A model generated the notes under the pieces. The model saw only the letters and a list, made by a program, of their open reading frames with translations, was not told where the DNA came from and did no database searches. A DNA stretch of 64,000 nucleotides from positions 1 through 64,000 of the forward strand of contig JBGCFI010000011.1 in assembly GCA_045106855.1 (NCBI GenBank). Direction: 5' to 3'. Source of the stretch: Granulosicoccus sp045106855 (GTDB lineage Bacteria > Pseudomonadota > Gammaproteobacteria > Granulosicoccales > Granulosicoccaceae). The translations under genes and the position numbers were made by a program. The stretch's first letter is position 1. Each line of letters begins with the position of its first letter. Shown here in pieces: positions 6,738-16,755 of the stretch.

Positions 6738-9722
6738 GTGCAAGGCCCGTGTCCAACACAATTGCAAACACCCTTGCTCGAAGAGCAGGTTGCCCACATT
6801 CGCGAGATGCTGAAGCAGCATATTGAGACGGATGTGGCCATGCAGGCGCACTTGGAGAGATGGTTGTTACCTGTGTGTGCGGTCAGTCCGTACATTACCA
6901 GAACCTTGTCCCGGTTCCCTGACTTGTTGCCAACGCTTATCACCAGTGGCACTTTGCTTGATATGCCGGAACGACACGACGAGCAGGCGGATACCGCGCA
7001 ACTGTGGACCGAACTGGAGAACGATCTATCAATGGCTCTGAAAGATTCAGCGCCCTCAGATGCCAGCATTGTCGAGGGCGTTCAGCAGAAGTCACTGAGG
7101 GAGTTTCGCCATCGCCATATGGTGAGAATTCTGTGGTGCGATCTGAGCGGCGTAAGCACGCTTGAGCAAACACTGCACGAGCTCTCTTTGCTTGCGCAAT
7201 GTTGTGTGAAGGCGGCAGACCAATGGACATATGATGCGTTGAGTGCACGCTTTGGTGATCCGTGTGATGAGCAAGGTCGAAGGCAGCGACTCATCATCAT
7301 AGGTATGGGAAAGCTTGGCGGTTTCGAGCTTAATGTCTCATCTGATATCGATCTCATTTGCGTCTACCCGGCGTCCGGGATGACGAAAGCCCAATCCGAA
7401 AAGCAGAAGCCTCTGGACAACGGTGAATTCTTTCGTCGCTCGGTCCAGCGAGTCAGCAAGTTACTGAATAGCGTAACGGCCGAAGGCTTTGTGTATCGCG
7501 TGGACACCCGGTTGAGACCCTTTGGCGAAAGCGGTCCGCTGGTCATGAACTTTGATGGTCTTGAAAACTACTACCTGACGCAGGCACGTGACTGGGAGCG
7601 TTACGCAATGATCAAGGGCCGTGCTCTTTGCGGTGATCCCGAGGATATCCAGGAGCTAGGCAGGCTGATCCTCCCTTTTGTCTACAGACGTTATCTGGAT
7701 TACAACGCGTTTGATTCCTTGAGAGAGCTCAAGCGCAAGATCGCTCTATCGCTTCTGCAGAAACAGATGGTCGACAATATCAAGCTTGGTTCCGGCGGTA
7801 TAAGGGAGATTGAGTTTATCGGACAGGCTTTCCAGCTTGTGCGAGGTGGGCGCGAAAGTCGCCTTCGCGTTCGTCCGATAATGCAGGTTCTGCGGCAATT
7901 AGCGCAGTTGCAATTGTTACCCGAAGCAGAGGTCGATGCGCTGATAGCCGCCTACATCTACTTACGAAGAGTGGAGAACGGTGTCCAGATGATGCGCGAC
8001 GAACAGGTGCATACACTGCCCGTTGACGATGAGGACCGATTACGACTCTTGTACATGTTGAATGAGGCAGATTGGCCGACGTTCAAAGCAACTCTGGCAA
8101 ACCACCAACAACGGGTAGCGCAATGTTTTGCTAATTTGTTTGAGTCGCAGGATGAAAGCAACGGGCAGGGTGATGGCGACCAGCACCGTGAGCTGGATGC
8201 TGCCCGCAACATCTGGGCTGCATTAGGGGCTGATTCGGTAACTGATGGAGACCGGCAGGAGGTCTTGCACAATGCGGGTTACGAATCTGACGAATCCTTG
8301 TTGGCGAATATCAGTACCCTGACTAGGGGTAGCTTCTATCAGCGTTTGACAGCGGAAAGTCAGCGGCGAGTGGAGCGAGCGTTACCGCTGATCCTGATGA
8401 TGGCAAAGGAGACCGATCAGCCTGGCGCAACACTTGACAGAATGTTGTCTCTGGTCAGAGCCATTGTGGGTCGTGGTGGTTATCTGCAAGTGCTGTGCGA
8501 ACAGCCCGATGCCTTAAAACACCTGGTTATACTTTTTTCCAAAAGCCGCTGGCTGGCAGGCTTTGTCGCCACCCAGCCCATGGTCATTGATGAGCTCCTG
8601 ACCAACGCCGGTTTACATGTTGATGCGGATTCTGTATCTGCCGAAACACAAGAATTTATCATCCGCCTGCAGTCAAGTGAGCTGGATGTGCAGATGGATT
8701 CCTTGCGCCATTACAAACAAGCGCGTGAAATGCGCATCGCCTGTGCTCAGCTGGATGGGAGTCTCAGCCTCATGCAAGTCAGTGATCAGCTGACATGGTT
8801 GGCCGAGTCGATCATTGCCGGGGTTTTATCGCTGGTAAGTGCACCCTTGATTAAGCGCTATGGTAAACCGGGATACACGCAAGATGGCAAACACCAATAC
8901 GCTAATGTTGGCGTTGTAGCGTATGGCAAACTAGGCGGGCTTGAGCTGGGTTTTGGTTCTGATCTGGACCTGGTTTTTGTTCATGACAGCGCTGGCTCCC
9001 GACAAATGACAAATGGGGAAAAAACGGTCGACAATACTGTTTTTTACGCAAAACTTGCACAGAAACTGGTGCACTTTATGAGCACCCTGACACCCGCTGG
9101 CGTACTCTATGAAATTGATCTGCGATTACGACCTAACGGTAATTCCGGAGTTTTGGTGACCGGTATCGAGACATTTGCAAGCTATCAGCAAAGCGATGCC
9201 TGGACATGGGAACATCAGGCATTAATGCGCGCAAGAATGGTGTTTGGTCACGAGAACCTGTTATTACGCTTTGACAGCATCCGGCAGCAAGTTTTAACCA
9301 GAGAACGGCCCACTGAAGAGTTACGGTTTGCGGTTGCCAACATGCGTGAACGGATGCGCGCGGCTCTGGGTAATTCCCAGCCAGGGCGGATGCACCTTAA
9401 ACAGGATGCCGGTGGCGTGGCAGACATTGAATTTATCGTGCAGTACCTGGTATTGGCCCATTCTAGCGATCATCCGGCTTTGTTGATGTTCACAGACAAC
9501 ATTCGGGTGTTGGATACTATTGAGAGGCTCACGCTGTTACCTGCTAATGATTGTCAGGTTCTGCGCAACAGTTACTTGAATCTTCGTGAGCGCTTGCATC
9601 GTCGCGCTCTGGACCAGGAGACTGTGCTGGTAGAGCTGGACGAGCCGTTAACCTTGTTGCGCGATTCGGTAACGAGGCTGCGTCTGCGTGTTCTCGGCGA
9701 GGCACGGCCCGTGCCTGAATAA
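6738..9722 (+). CDS. glnE: Bifunctional glutamine synthetase adenylyltransferase/deadenylase
   Basis: A 994-residue protein, slightly longer than the enteric enzyme. It has two nucleotidyltransferase domains. The N-terminal deadenylylase carries GMGKLGGFELNVSSDIDL near residue 190, and the C-terminal adenylylase carries AYGKLGGLELGFGSDLDL near residue 728. Each is followed by a GlnD-type helical domain. It adenylylates and deadenylylates glutamine synthetase in response to PII and glutamine. The GTG start at 6738 is supported by AAGGAG seven bases upstream. No glnA lies in the window; the PuuA-like protein at 28 kb is a paralogue with another role. Confidence 0.96.
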   Translation: MQGPCPTQLQTPLLEEQVAHIREMLKQHIETDVAMQAHLERWLLPVCAVSPYITRTLSRFPDLLPTLITSGTLLDMPERHDEQADTAQLWTELENDLSMALKDSAPSDASIVEGVQQKSLREFRHRHMVRILWCDLSGVSTLEQTLHELSLLAQCCVKAADQWTYDALSARFGDPCDEQGRRQRLIIIGMGKLGGFELNVSSDIDLICVYPASGMTKAQSEKQKPLDNGEFFRRSVQRVSKLLNSVTAEGFVYRVDTRLRPFGESGPLVMNFDGLENYYLTQARDWERYAMIKGRALCGDPEDIQELGRLILPFVYRRYLDYNAFDSLRELKRKIALSLLQKQMVDNIKLGSGGIREIEFIGQAFQLVRGGRESRLRVRPIMQVLRQLAQLQLLPEAEVDALIAAYIYLRRVENGVQMMRDEQVHTLPVDDEDRLRLLYMLNEADWPTFKATLANHQQRVAQCFANLFESQDESNGQGDGDQHRELDAARNIWAALGADSVTDGDRQEVLHNAGYESDESLLANISTLTRGSFYQRLTAESQRRVERALPLILMMAKETDQPGATLDRMLSLVRAIVGRGGYLQVLCEQPDALKHLVILFSKSRWLAGFVATQPMVIDELLTNAGLHVDADSVSAETQEFIIRLQSSELDVQMDSLRHYKQAREMRIACAQLDGSLSLMQVSDQLTWLAESIIAGVLSLVSAPLIKRYGKPGYTQDGKHQYANVGVVAYGKLGGLELGFGSDLDLVFVHDSAGSRQMTNGEKTVDNTVFYAKLAQKLVHFMSTLTPAGVLYEIDLRLRPNGNSGVLVTGIETFASYQQSDAWTWEHQALMRARMVFGHENLLLRFDSIRQQVLTRERPTEELRFAVANMRERMRAALGNSQPGRMHLKQDAGGVADIEFIVQYLVLAHSSDHPALLMFTDNIRVLDTIERLTLLPANDCQVLRNSYLNLRERLHRRALDQETVLVELDEPLTLLRDSVTRLRLRVLGEARPVPE

Positions 9723-9732
9723 ATTCAGGCAC
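9711..9732 (+). terminator. Perfect palindrome spanning the glnE stop codon
   Basis: GTGCCTGAAT and ATTCAGGCAC form a 10-base inverted repeat that contains the TAA stop. As RNA it gives at least an 8-base stem. No T run follows, so it could be a stability or Rho-dependent processing hairpin rather than an intrinsic terminator. Confidence 0.35.
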
Positions 9733-9849
9733 GCCGAAGGCAGAGGTATGCTCTGAATTACCGCGAGTTGCGTGTTAATGATTCCCCCGGGAGCGCATAG
9801 TCAGTAAACTCTACGGTATCTTGTCGCAAGTTTAAAAAAGGTAGCCTCA

Positions 9850-10047
9850 ATGGTGGACCAACCCAATGCTCAGTCGCTCATAGAAGTTACCCGAGATGAG
9901 CTACCAATTCATTGCCCCACGCCCGATAGCTCATTGTGGAATAGTCATCCACGTGTTTACATTCCGCTGGAGGATTCACCCGAAGCCAAGTGCTCGTATT
10001 GCGGGACTGTGTATAAGCTGGTGGACAAAAAGAGTACTGCTACCTAA
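9850..10047 (+). CDS. Small CHCC-type zinc-finger protein
   Basis: A 65-residue protein of the zf-CHCC family, the bacterial relatives of mitochondrial complex I subunit NDUFS6. The likely zinc ligands are Cys22, His33, Cys48 and Cys51, within HPRVYIPLE and CSYCGTVYKL. In many proteobacteria this protein is a conserved small gene near lipopolysaccharide-core genes and its function is not established. Here it lies between glnE and kdkA. The start has only a weak ribosome site (GGTAG). Confidence 0.85.
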   Translation: MVDQPNAQSLIEVTRDELPIHCPTPDSSLWNSHPRVYIPLEDSPEAKCSYCGTVYKLVDKKSTAT

Positions 10048-10088
10048 CCGACTGATGCCGTTGCAGAACCGGACAGGGCTCGCTGCCA

Positions 10089-10883
10089 GTGCAGATAGTG
10101 ACACAACAGGTGCCAGATTCTGTTGGAGAGTTTGTACGTTATGTGCAGAGTCCCTTGCACGACTTCAACCCGATCTGCCTCGATACTGATGGACTTCGCG
10201 AACATGGGCTGATTCAAGGCGAAGCTTCCGCTGGGCGGGGTAATACAGTGTTCTTTACGTTTCACAACCAAGCCTTGGTGTTACGTAACTATCGCCGCGG
10301 TGGGCTGATCCGTCATATCAGCAAGATGCACTATCTGTTTGTTGGTCTGAACAGAACCCGGGCTATGCAGGAATTTGACTTATTGATATTTCTGCAGAAC
10401 AAGGCGTTGCCTGCTCCTTTGCCTTATGCTTGTAAAGTAAAACGGTACGGAATCCTCTACACCGCGAGCCTGGTAACGCATCGCCTGCCCGGCAGAACGC
10501 TGGCGGAGCGTCTGACGAGCGATGGGTGGCTCTCATCCGTGAAGGATAGTGATGAAAAGTATTGGCAAAACGTGGGAGATCTGATTGCCAGATTTCATGT
10601 GGCAGGCATTTTTCATGCTGACCTGAATGCGCACAACATCATGTTGGACGATGAAGGTAAAGCAACATTGATAGATTTTGATCGTGGCAGGATCCGATCG
10701 TTGCCGAAAAATCCGGCGCAGGGAGGATGGTGCCTGAATAACATTCTCAGGCTGGAGCGTTCGCTTAAAAAAATTTCCCGACGCTCGTCCAGGCAAATGC
10801 CGACAAAGGATACGCTGGCGAAAAAATTCGGGATATGCAGAGAGCAGTGGGCCGAATCCTTAACACGGTTGCCGCGGGTTTGA
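10089..10883 (+). CDS. kdkA: 3-deoxy-D-manno-octulosonic acid (Kdo) kinase
   Basis: A 264-residue protein of the KdkA/lipopolysaccharide kinase family with a protein-kinase-like core. HADLNAHNIM near residue 175 is the catalytic loop and LIDFDRGR near residue 194 holds the metal-binding Asp. It phosphorylates Kdo of Kdo-lipid A in the cytosol. It is convergent with waaA, the Kdo transferase that makes its substrate, which supports the call. The GTG at 10089 is the longest start. Its ribosome site is poor, so the true start could be a little downstream. Confidence 0.88.
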   Translation: MQIVTQQVPDSVGEFVRYVQSPLHDFNPICLDTDGLREHGLIQGEASAGRGNTVFFTFHNQALVLRNYRRGGLIRHISKMHYLFVGLNRTRAMQEFDLLIFLQNKALPAPLPYACKVKRYGILYTASLVTHRLPGRTLAERLTSDGWLSSVKDSDEKYWQNVGDLIARFHVAGIFHADLNAHNIMLDDEGKATLIDFDRGRIRSLPKNPAQGGWCLNNILRLERSLKKISRRSSRQMPTKDTLAKKFGICREQWAESLTRLPRV

Positions 10884-10928
10884 GCGATTAGCGAATCCCT
10901 TAGTTTATTAACTATGCGTTTGAAGTCG

Positions 10929-12263
10929 CTAAGGTGACTCTGGCAGTAAAAGGCGTAAATAGTTGTCCAACACGTTCTCGCAGATTTGTGCCTGATTGCG
11001 CGCACGCAGGGCCATAGCAGCGTATGGACTCTGATTTTCAATAATCTTATTAAAAAACGCTATGACCTGTTGCGCATTGTGAGCAATCGCAAGGGCATCG
11101 TGCTCGGTGAGGGTCTGTACGATATCGTCGAAGTTGAAAGTATGTGGACCGACCACTATCGGGCATCCAAGTCTTGCCGCTTCCAGAATGTTGTGTCCTC
11201 CGCGCTCAATGAGGGATCCACCGATAAATCCGGCAATTGCATGCTGGTACCAGGCATTCAATTCGCCTAAGGTATCGGCTATGTAAATAATGTCATCTGC
11301 GTGCATTGGTTGATTGTGACTTCGCTGTACCGCATTAATACCTTTTGCCTTTAGCTGCCTGTGAATGATAGCGCCGCGTTCCGGGTGTCGAGGTACAATG
11401 ACCAATGCAACATTGCTGATAGTCTGGCGTTGTTGCCTACACCATTCAACAGCCAGTTGTCGCTCTTCATCGTCATGCGTAGACGCTGCCAGAAAGTATG
11501 GTTTTTCTATCAGGCGCTGTAGATCGTTATTGTCGTTGTCTGCGGCCGAATTCGCATACTTCAGGTTACCGACTATGGATGTTGACATGGGCAACGCACC
11601 AAGCTGGATGAATTTCTCGGCATCGACTTTTGTTCGCGCTAGAACCCTGACATCGGAAAGTGCCTGTTGATACGTTCTTGCCAATAGACCCTTGGCATGG
11701 GCGCTTGTCTTGTCTGTCAAACGGGCGTTGACAATGCTTAAGGGTATTCTGTGAGACTTGGCAGTGGCAAATAACCAGGGCCAGATTTCTGTCTCAAGGA
11801 TCCAGCCCTCTTTAATGCGGTTGGTTTTGAAAAAGCGCCGACAAGCTCCCGGAAAATCGATCGGTAAGTATTGATGTTGTACGTTGGGCAATGCTTGTTG
11901 CTGAAGAACGGCTGCACCGGAAGGTGTCGTGGTGGTTACCAGCAGTGTTGCGCTTATCGTTTTAAGCAGCGGCAGTACGGTAAAGACTTCTCCGACCGAG
12001 GCAGCGTGAATCCAGATAAGCGGTGTTTCTTGGATGCCACCAGGACTGGACTGCATGGGTAGTCCAAGACGTTGCATGAGGTAGCGCTTACCCCCATCTT
12101 TATGCGTACGCCAGAGCGTATAGGCAAGGACCAATGGCGATAGCAGCCGGATCAGGCAGCGGTATTGCCAGGCAGGCTTGATCGAACTGATTGTTAGCGC
12201 CTTGGCAGTGGGTGGCGCAAACGGCTTCGCGGAGAAAGCATTATTTTTCCTCTGCCACTGCAA
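10929..12263 (-). CDS. waaA: 3-deoxy-D-manno-octulosonic acid transferase
   Basis: A 444-residue GT30-family transferase that attaches Kdo to lipid IVA at the inner membrane. A hydrophobic N-terminal anchor (about residues 36-50) precedes the catalytic motif HAASVGEV, with the key Glu at residue 92. The C-terminal GGSLIERGGHNILEA motif is typical of the nucleotide-sugar side. The start overlaps the end of tolC by 23 bases, suggesting coupled translation in a pcm-tolC-waaA unit on the minus strand. Whether it is mono- or bifunctional cannot be read from sequence, although the nearby kdkA is typical of organisms with a single phosphorylated Kdo. Confidence 0.93.
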   Translation of the reverse strand: MQWQRKNNAFSAKPFAPPTAKALTISSIKPAWQYRCLIRLLSPLVLAYTLWRTHKDGGKRYLMQRLGLPMQSSPGGIQETPLIWIHAASVGEVFTVLPLLKTISATLLVTTTTPSGAAVLQQQALPNVQHQYLPIDFPGACRRFFKTNRIKEGWILETEIWPWLFATAKSHRIPLSIVNARLTDKTSAHAKGLLARTYQQALSDVRVLARTKVDAEKFIQLGALPMSTSIVGNLKYANSAADNDNNDLQRLIEKPYFLAASTHDDEERQLAVEWCRQQRQTISNVALVIVPRHPERGAIIHRQLKAKGINAVQRSHNQPMHADDIIYIADTLGELNAWYQHAIAGFIGGSLIERGGHNILEAARLGCPIVVGPHTFNFDDIVQTLTEHDALAIAHNAQQVIAFFNKIIENQSPYAAMALRARNQAQICENVLDNYLRLLLPESP

Positions 12264-13677
12264 GAAAACGGTTGATCGCGTAAAGATCGCTCTCTGACAA
12301 GGTGCCCGATGCCGCTTTAAGATTCAACGTGTTGATAATGTAGTCGTAACGGGCTCCTGCATAGTCAGAGCGTGCTCTGAAAGTATCGCGTAGCGCCTGC
12401 AGTACATCTACTGAGGTGCGAGTACCCGCTCGAAAACCCGCATCTGTTGCTTCCGCTGATTGTTGTGTGGACACCAGTGCCTGACGCAAGGCTCGCACAC
12501 GACTTATCGAGGCCTGCACGCCGCGATAGGCGTCACGCGTTTGCTGAGTGGTGGTGCGTTGCTGAGTCAGTAACTGTTGTTCAGATGCACGGGCTTGAGC
12601 TTTCGCCTGGGCAACCTGTGCATTGATTCTGCCGCCTGTGAGTATAGGCAGCCTGAGTTGTAAACTGATACTGGCCAATTCTCCGTCACGGCCAATCACC
12701 TCTTCTGTGGTTGTGGATGCTGCCGAGCCGACAAGGTCGAGAGTGGGGTAACGACCGGCACGCTCGATAGCGACTTGCGTGCCACTGCTTTCATTCGCCA
12801 GATGTGCGATAACCAGCTCCAGGTTCTGTTCCTTTGCAGTTTCTACCCAGGCGTCAATATTGGCCGGATCCGGCGGTGTCAAGGGAAGGTCGCTAGCCAG
12901 TGGTGTGAGGAGTTCTGCGTCCACGCCACTAATACGCAGAAGCGCTTCGCGAGCAGTCGACAATTGATTGGATGCAGCAATTTCCTGAGCCACGGCCAGA
13001 TCGTACTGCGCCTGGGCCGACCGCACGTCGGTGATAGGCACCAGGCCGACATCGAATCGTCGTTCGGCTTGCTCTCTCTGGCGGCTGATGGCCTGAAGCT
13101 CCGATTGACTGAACTCGACATTTGCCTGCGCGCGCAAAACATCGAAATATGCTGTGGCAACTCGCAGAATCAGAGTTTGTCCAATCGCCGCATATTGAGC
13201 CTCAGCCTGCCTGACACCAATGAGTGCCTGATCGACAAGCTTGCTGTTGGCACGATTGAACAGGCTCTGGTTGAGTGATAACGATAAAGCGGTCTCTTCA
13301 TAGGGTCCTTCGCCATCGTTTGCTTTTGAAGCCAAACCAGCCTCTGCACCGAATGACAACTGCGGCCTGAAGGCTGATTTGGCCAAGGGAATGTTTCGTC
13401 TGGCCGCCTCCAGCTCATACTGCGCTGCCTGAAACTCGGCATCGTACTCTTTTGCCTGTTCGTAAACAGAGCGCAGGTTCGTGTCCTGGCCTGGTTGTGA
13501 GCTACTCTCCTGCGATTGCGCACTGGCGATGCCTGCAATAAAACTCAACACCAAGGTTAACGTCAGTTTGTAAACCCCGCATGGAAAAAACAGCACTCGC
13601 GCAAGGCTGGGTTCGCTCAGTAAGTCGACAGGACACGTGCTGGTCTTTTCAATCATACGCTTGCTCGAAACGTTCAT
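12241..13677 (-). CDS. tolC: TolC-family outer membrane efflux channel
   Basis: A 478-residue protein with a signal segment (LTLVLSFIAGIASAQ, ending near residue 54). Two outer membrane efflux repeats follow, rich in Ala/Gln heptads as expected for the periplasmic helical barrel. TolC forms the outer-membrane exit for type I secretion and RND/MFS pumps. The roughly 35 residues before the hydrophobic core make an unusually long n-region, so translation may begin downstream. On the other hand, the ATG overlaps the pcm stop as TGATG, which favours the start given. The order pcm-tolC-waaA is common in gammaproteobacteria. Confidence 0.9.
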   Translation of the reverse strand: MNVSSKRMIEKTSTCPVDLLSEPSLARVLFFPCGVYKLTLTLVLSFIAGIASAQSQESSSQPGQDTNLRSVYEQAKEYDAEFQAAQYELEAARRNIPLAKSAFRPQLSFGAEAGLASKANDGEGPYEETALSLSLNQSLFNRANSKLVDQALIGVRQAEAQYAAIGQTLILRVATAYFDVLRAQANVEFSQSELQAISRQREQAERRFDVGLVPITDVRSAQAQYDLAVAQEIAASNQLSTAREALLRISGVDAELLTPLASDLPLTPPDPANIDAWVETAKEQNLELVIAHLANESSGTQVAIERAGRYPTLDLVGSAASTTTEEVIGRDGELASISLQLRLPILTGGRINAQVAQAKAQARASEQQLLTQQRTTTQQTRDAYRGVQASISRVRALRQALVSTQQSAEATDAGFRAGTRTSVDVLQALRDTFRARSDYAGARYDYIINTLNLKAASGTLSESDLYAINRFLAVAEEK

Positions 13678-14339
13678 CAGAATACGAAACTGGGTGATAC
13701 GGAATCAAAATTGACGAGTGGATCGACATTGGCTTCGAACAGGCTTTCCTTGCTCCATTCGCTGTCGCTGACACGGGTTACCACGACAGCTTCCATGGTC
13801 GGTCTGGACGATTCACCAATCATGGCAAATAACCTTCCGCCGTTCTTGAGCTTGTTACGGTAATAATCGGGAATGGATGGTACTGCGCCTGAGAAGGCGA
13901 TGGCATCGTAACCATCGCGGGCATCCCAGACCTGCGAGGCGTCTTGCTGGGAGACAGAGGCATTGGAGACTCCCATGTCAAGCAAACGTGCTTTGGCTGT
14001 TTGTGCTAACTCAGGGATAATTTCGATGCTGTCTACATGAGCGCTTAACCTGGCAAGGCAGGCCGTAAGATAACCGCTGCCGGTTCCGATTTCGAGCACT
14101 GTATCCGTTAGCTGGAGCAGGAGAGCTTGAAGAAGTCTGCCATCCAGCGTGGGTTTGAGCATGTGCTGGCCGTGGCCGATTGGCAGCTGGAAGTCGCTAT
14201 AAGCGAGGCCTTTGTGTTTCGACTCGACGAAAGATTCGCGTGGAACTTCTGCCAGAACATCCAGCACTCGCTGGTCAAGGACATCCCAGGGGCGCACTTG
14301 TTGTTCGATCATGTTACTGCGGGCAAGCTGTAGGTCCAT
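13677..14339 (-). CDS. pcm: Protein-L-isoaspartate O-methyltransferase family protein
   Basis: A 220-residue SAM-dependent methyltransferase. The N-terminal block with MIEQQVRPW and IGHGQHMLKP matches the PCMT family, and the SAM-binding motif VLEIGTGSGYL lies at residues 81-91. Canonical Pcm repairs L-isoaspartyl residues. The variant found upstream of tolC has a shortened C-terminus and lacks part of the usual substrate loop, so its true substrate is less sure. It begins the coupled pcm-tolC-waaA unit. Confidence 0.85.
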   Translation of the reverse strand: MDLQLARSNMIEQQVRPWDVLDQRVLDVLAEVPRESFVESKHKGLAYSDFQLPIGHGQHMLKPTLDGRLLQALLLQLTDTVLEIGTGSGYLTACLARLSAHVDSIEIIPELAQTAKARLLDMGVSNASVSQQDASQVWDARDGYDAIAFSGAVPSIPDYYRNKLKNGGRLFAMIGESSRPTMEAVVVTRVSDSEWSKESLFEANVDPLVNFDSVSPSFVF

Positions 14340-14594
14340 GGAATAGCCACTTGATTGAGCAATAAGAAAAGTAGGGCGCCATCGCTACGAAATGACGCAT
14401 CCTGCCTGACGTGCGAATTATAGGCCAAGCGCCGACGTATGACGTTTGCAGGCGTACTTACAGGATCGATATTGTACCGATAGCACTCTGTGCCGTGCAG
14501 GCACAACACGCTCTCTGGTCAGGATCGCCTGCCAGAATCTTACACTGTGTGCACTTTGGAGGTGGTTCCAAAGATTCTGATACGAAAAAAACGC

Positions 14595-14801
14595 CTATTC
14601 TTCCGGCACTACATTTGTTGCCTGAGCACCCTTGGCACCTTGTTCGATATCGAACGTTACTTTCTGGTTTTCGTTCAGGGTTTTGAAGCCCTCGGATTTA
14701 ATGGCGGAAAAATGTACAAACACATCTTCACCTCCATCATCCTGAGCCAGAAATCCAAAACCCTTTGCTTCATTGAACCACTTGACAGTCCCTGTTGCCA
14801 T
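14595..14801 (-). CDS. CspA-family cold shock protein
   Basis: A 68-residue single cold-shock domain with RNP1 KGFGFL (residues 13-18) and RNP2 VFVHF (27-31). It binds single-stranded nucleic acid and acts as an RNA chaperone. A purine-rich site (GGGGTGA) precedes the ATG. A run of seven T directly follows the stop on the coding strand, with only a weak GCC/GGC stem before it. The upstream region (about 190 bases to the helicase gene) could hold a structured leader, but I see no clear cold box. Confidence 0.93.
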   Translation of the reverse strand: MATGTVKWFNEAKGFGFLAQDDGGEDVFVHFSAIKSEGFKTLNENQKVTFDIEQGAKGAQATNVVPEE

Positions 14802-14988
14802 CGTTTCACCCCATTGTTCTCAGCATAGACGTAAAGGCGTGAGCTATCGACGTACAGGAGTCACTCATCCGCCCGTCCATGCAGTTTACTGCTTTTTGTG
14901 ACGCAGGCCATATTTTTTATATTGGCCAGAAAGGGTAGGGGATGCGAAGTTATAGGGGATTCGCCCGAGCTGAGTCGGAATAACGATG

Positions 14989-16536
14989 CTAACCTGCCGT
15001 GTTGTTATCGCCACCTGAAGGTTTTTCCGTATTGGGTTTACGTCGTCTTCTACGCCGTTTTTTTGCGGGCTGAGCGTCTCTGGTGGTATTGGCGGTCGCG
15101 TTTGCTTGCGTGCCAGCGGCAGCGTCACTCTGAGTATCAGGTGTTGCCTGTTTAATTTTGCCGGTTTCCGGTTTGTCGCTGGATTTACCCTGACTATTGC
15201 GTTTGCTACCTGAGCCTCGATTTGAAGCGCGGCCATTGTTTCTGGACGAAGAGCCTGAACTGCCTCGTCGAGAGCGACCTGTGCTGGATTTTCTTCCCTG
15301 ACCAGGAGGATCTGGACGATCGCGCTCTACTCTGACGCGCGGTTTGGGTTTTACCAGTAATTCGTCGGTAATCATTTCCAACGGAATATTCTGGCCAATG
15401 TAATCCTGAATTTCGGGCAATGAGAATGAATAATTTTCGCAGGCAAAGCTAACCGCCATGCCCTCTGTGCCAGCGCGGGCTGTGCGCCCTATCCTGTGAA
15501 CGTAATCCTCAGCCTGTTGGGGAAGATCGAAATTAAAGACATGGCTGATGTCATCAATGTGTAATCCGCGCGCGGCAACATCGGTAGCGATGAGTACAGG
15601 CAGTTTGCCAGCTGTGAATTCTGCAAGGATTTTCTGTCGTTTGGATTGACGTACATCGCCTGACAGAGTGCCGCAGGGAACATCGTTACCCAGTAAATAC
15701 CCTTCAATTTTCTCTGCTGTACGTTTCGTATTGACGAAAACGATCGATCGTGGTGGTTTCAAAAGATCCAGCAGCCCCAACAATAGAGGGATTTTTTCAT
15801 CGTCAGCAGGCTGGTAGAGGGATTGGCGGACACCTTTGGCCGTGACACCGGTGCTTTCCGTTTTTATAGGCTCCGGGTTATCCATATGCTCGTAGGCCAA
15901 CTCCATGACGCGATGTGACAGCGTCGCCGAGAAAAGCATGCTGAGGCGTTGGCCGGGTTCAGGCATGCGGCGCAGCAAAAATCTGATGTCGGCGATGAAA
16001 CCCAGATCGAACATTCTGTCTGCCTCGTCGAGCACGATAATCTCAAGCTTCTTGAGGTCAAAGACCTTTTGTTTGAAATAATCGATGAGGCGTCCCGGAG
16101 TGCCAATCAGGACATCGACACCAGCGGCTAGCTCCTTTCGTTGTTTCTCATAGTCGATGCCACCATAGACGACAGAGCATGTCAGATCGGTATACTCACT
16201 TAGCGCATCCGCATCTTTCTTGATCTGGATGGCAAGCTCGCGTGTGGGAGCGATAACCAACATGCGAGGCTGGTTCTTGCGTCTTTCTTCAGGCACGTGA
16301 CTTATCAGTCTGGCAAAGCTTCCCAGAAGAAAAGCGGCCGTTTTGCCGGTGCCGGTCTGTGCCTGAGCTGCAATATCCCGGCCCTGTGCAATAACTGGCA
16401 ATGCAAGGCCCTGTATCTCGGTGCAGTTGCTGAAGCCTAGATCTTCTGTTGCCTGCAGTAGGGCCTCTGGCAGGTCAAGATCCTTGAAACCGGGTGTGGA
16501 AGTCGCCTTAGTGGTGTCGGTCGAGTTATCTGTCAT
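14989..16536 (-). CDS. rhlB: DEAD-box ATP-dependent RNA helicase (RhlB-like)
   Basis: A 515-residue helicase with Walker A AQTGTGKT (59-66), motif Ia PTRELA, DEAD at 170-173, SAT in FSATL and motif VI HRIGRTARAG. The core ends near residue 390. A long low-complexity basic tail rich in Ser, Arg, Gly and Asn follows, with an Arg run near its end, which is suited to RNA binding. Gene order (divergent from trxA, then rho) is that of enteric rhlB, an RNA degradosome helicase. RhlE is an alternative label on sequence alone. Confidence 0.88.
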   Translation of the reverse strand: MTDNSTDTTKATSTPGFKDLDLPEALLQATEDLGFSNCTEIQGLALPVIAQGRDIAAQAQTGTGKTAAFLLGSFARLISHVPEERRKNQPRMLVIAPTRELAIQIKKDADALSEYTDLTCSVVYGGIDYEKQRKELAAGVDVLIGTPGRLIDYFKQKVFDLKKLEIIVLDEADRMFDLGFIADIRFLLRRMPEPGQRLSMLFSATLSHRVMELAYEHMDNPEPIKTESTGVTAKGVRQSLYQPADDEKIPLLLGLLDLLKPPRSIVFVNTKRTAEKIEGYLLGNDVPCGTLSGDVRQSKRQKILAEFTAGKLPVLIATDVAARGLHIDDISHVFNFDLPQQAEDYVHRIGRTARAGTEGMAVSFACENYSFSLPEIQDYIGQNIPLEMITDELLVKPKPRVRVERDRPDPPGQGRKSSTGRSRRGSSGSSSRNNGRASNRGSGSKRNSQGKSSDKPETGKIKQATPDTQSDAAAGTQANATANTTRDAQPAKKRRRRRRKPNTEKPSGGDNNTAG

Positions 16537-16755
16537 GCGATCTGTGTCATACGATCTGATAAAGTGGTGAAATAAATTTGTTAATCCGGGATCTCTTGTA
16601 GCGGGTATTGCTTAGAGCTAGTCTTTTAAAGCAGGTAAAGCAATTCGCGCGTCAGTGTCTTGTTTGCAGCTAGCCTGACCCCAAGATATTCAGACAACAG
16701 ACAAACACCTTACTTTATATGGTGGCCTGTCAGTACTTTATTATTCAATACACTT

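Noticed and set aside
12775..13278. 167-codon plus-strand ORF inside tolC
   Set aside because: Antisense shadow of a biased coding sequence; the protein shows no family features.
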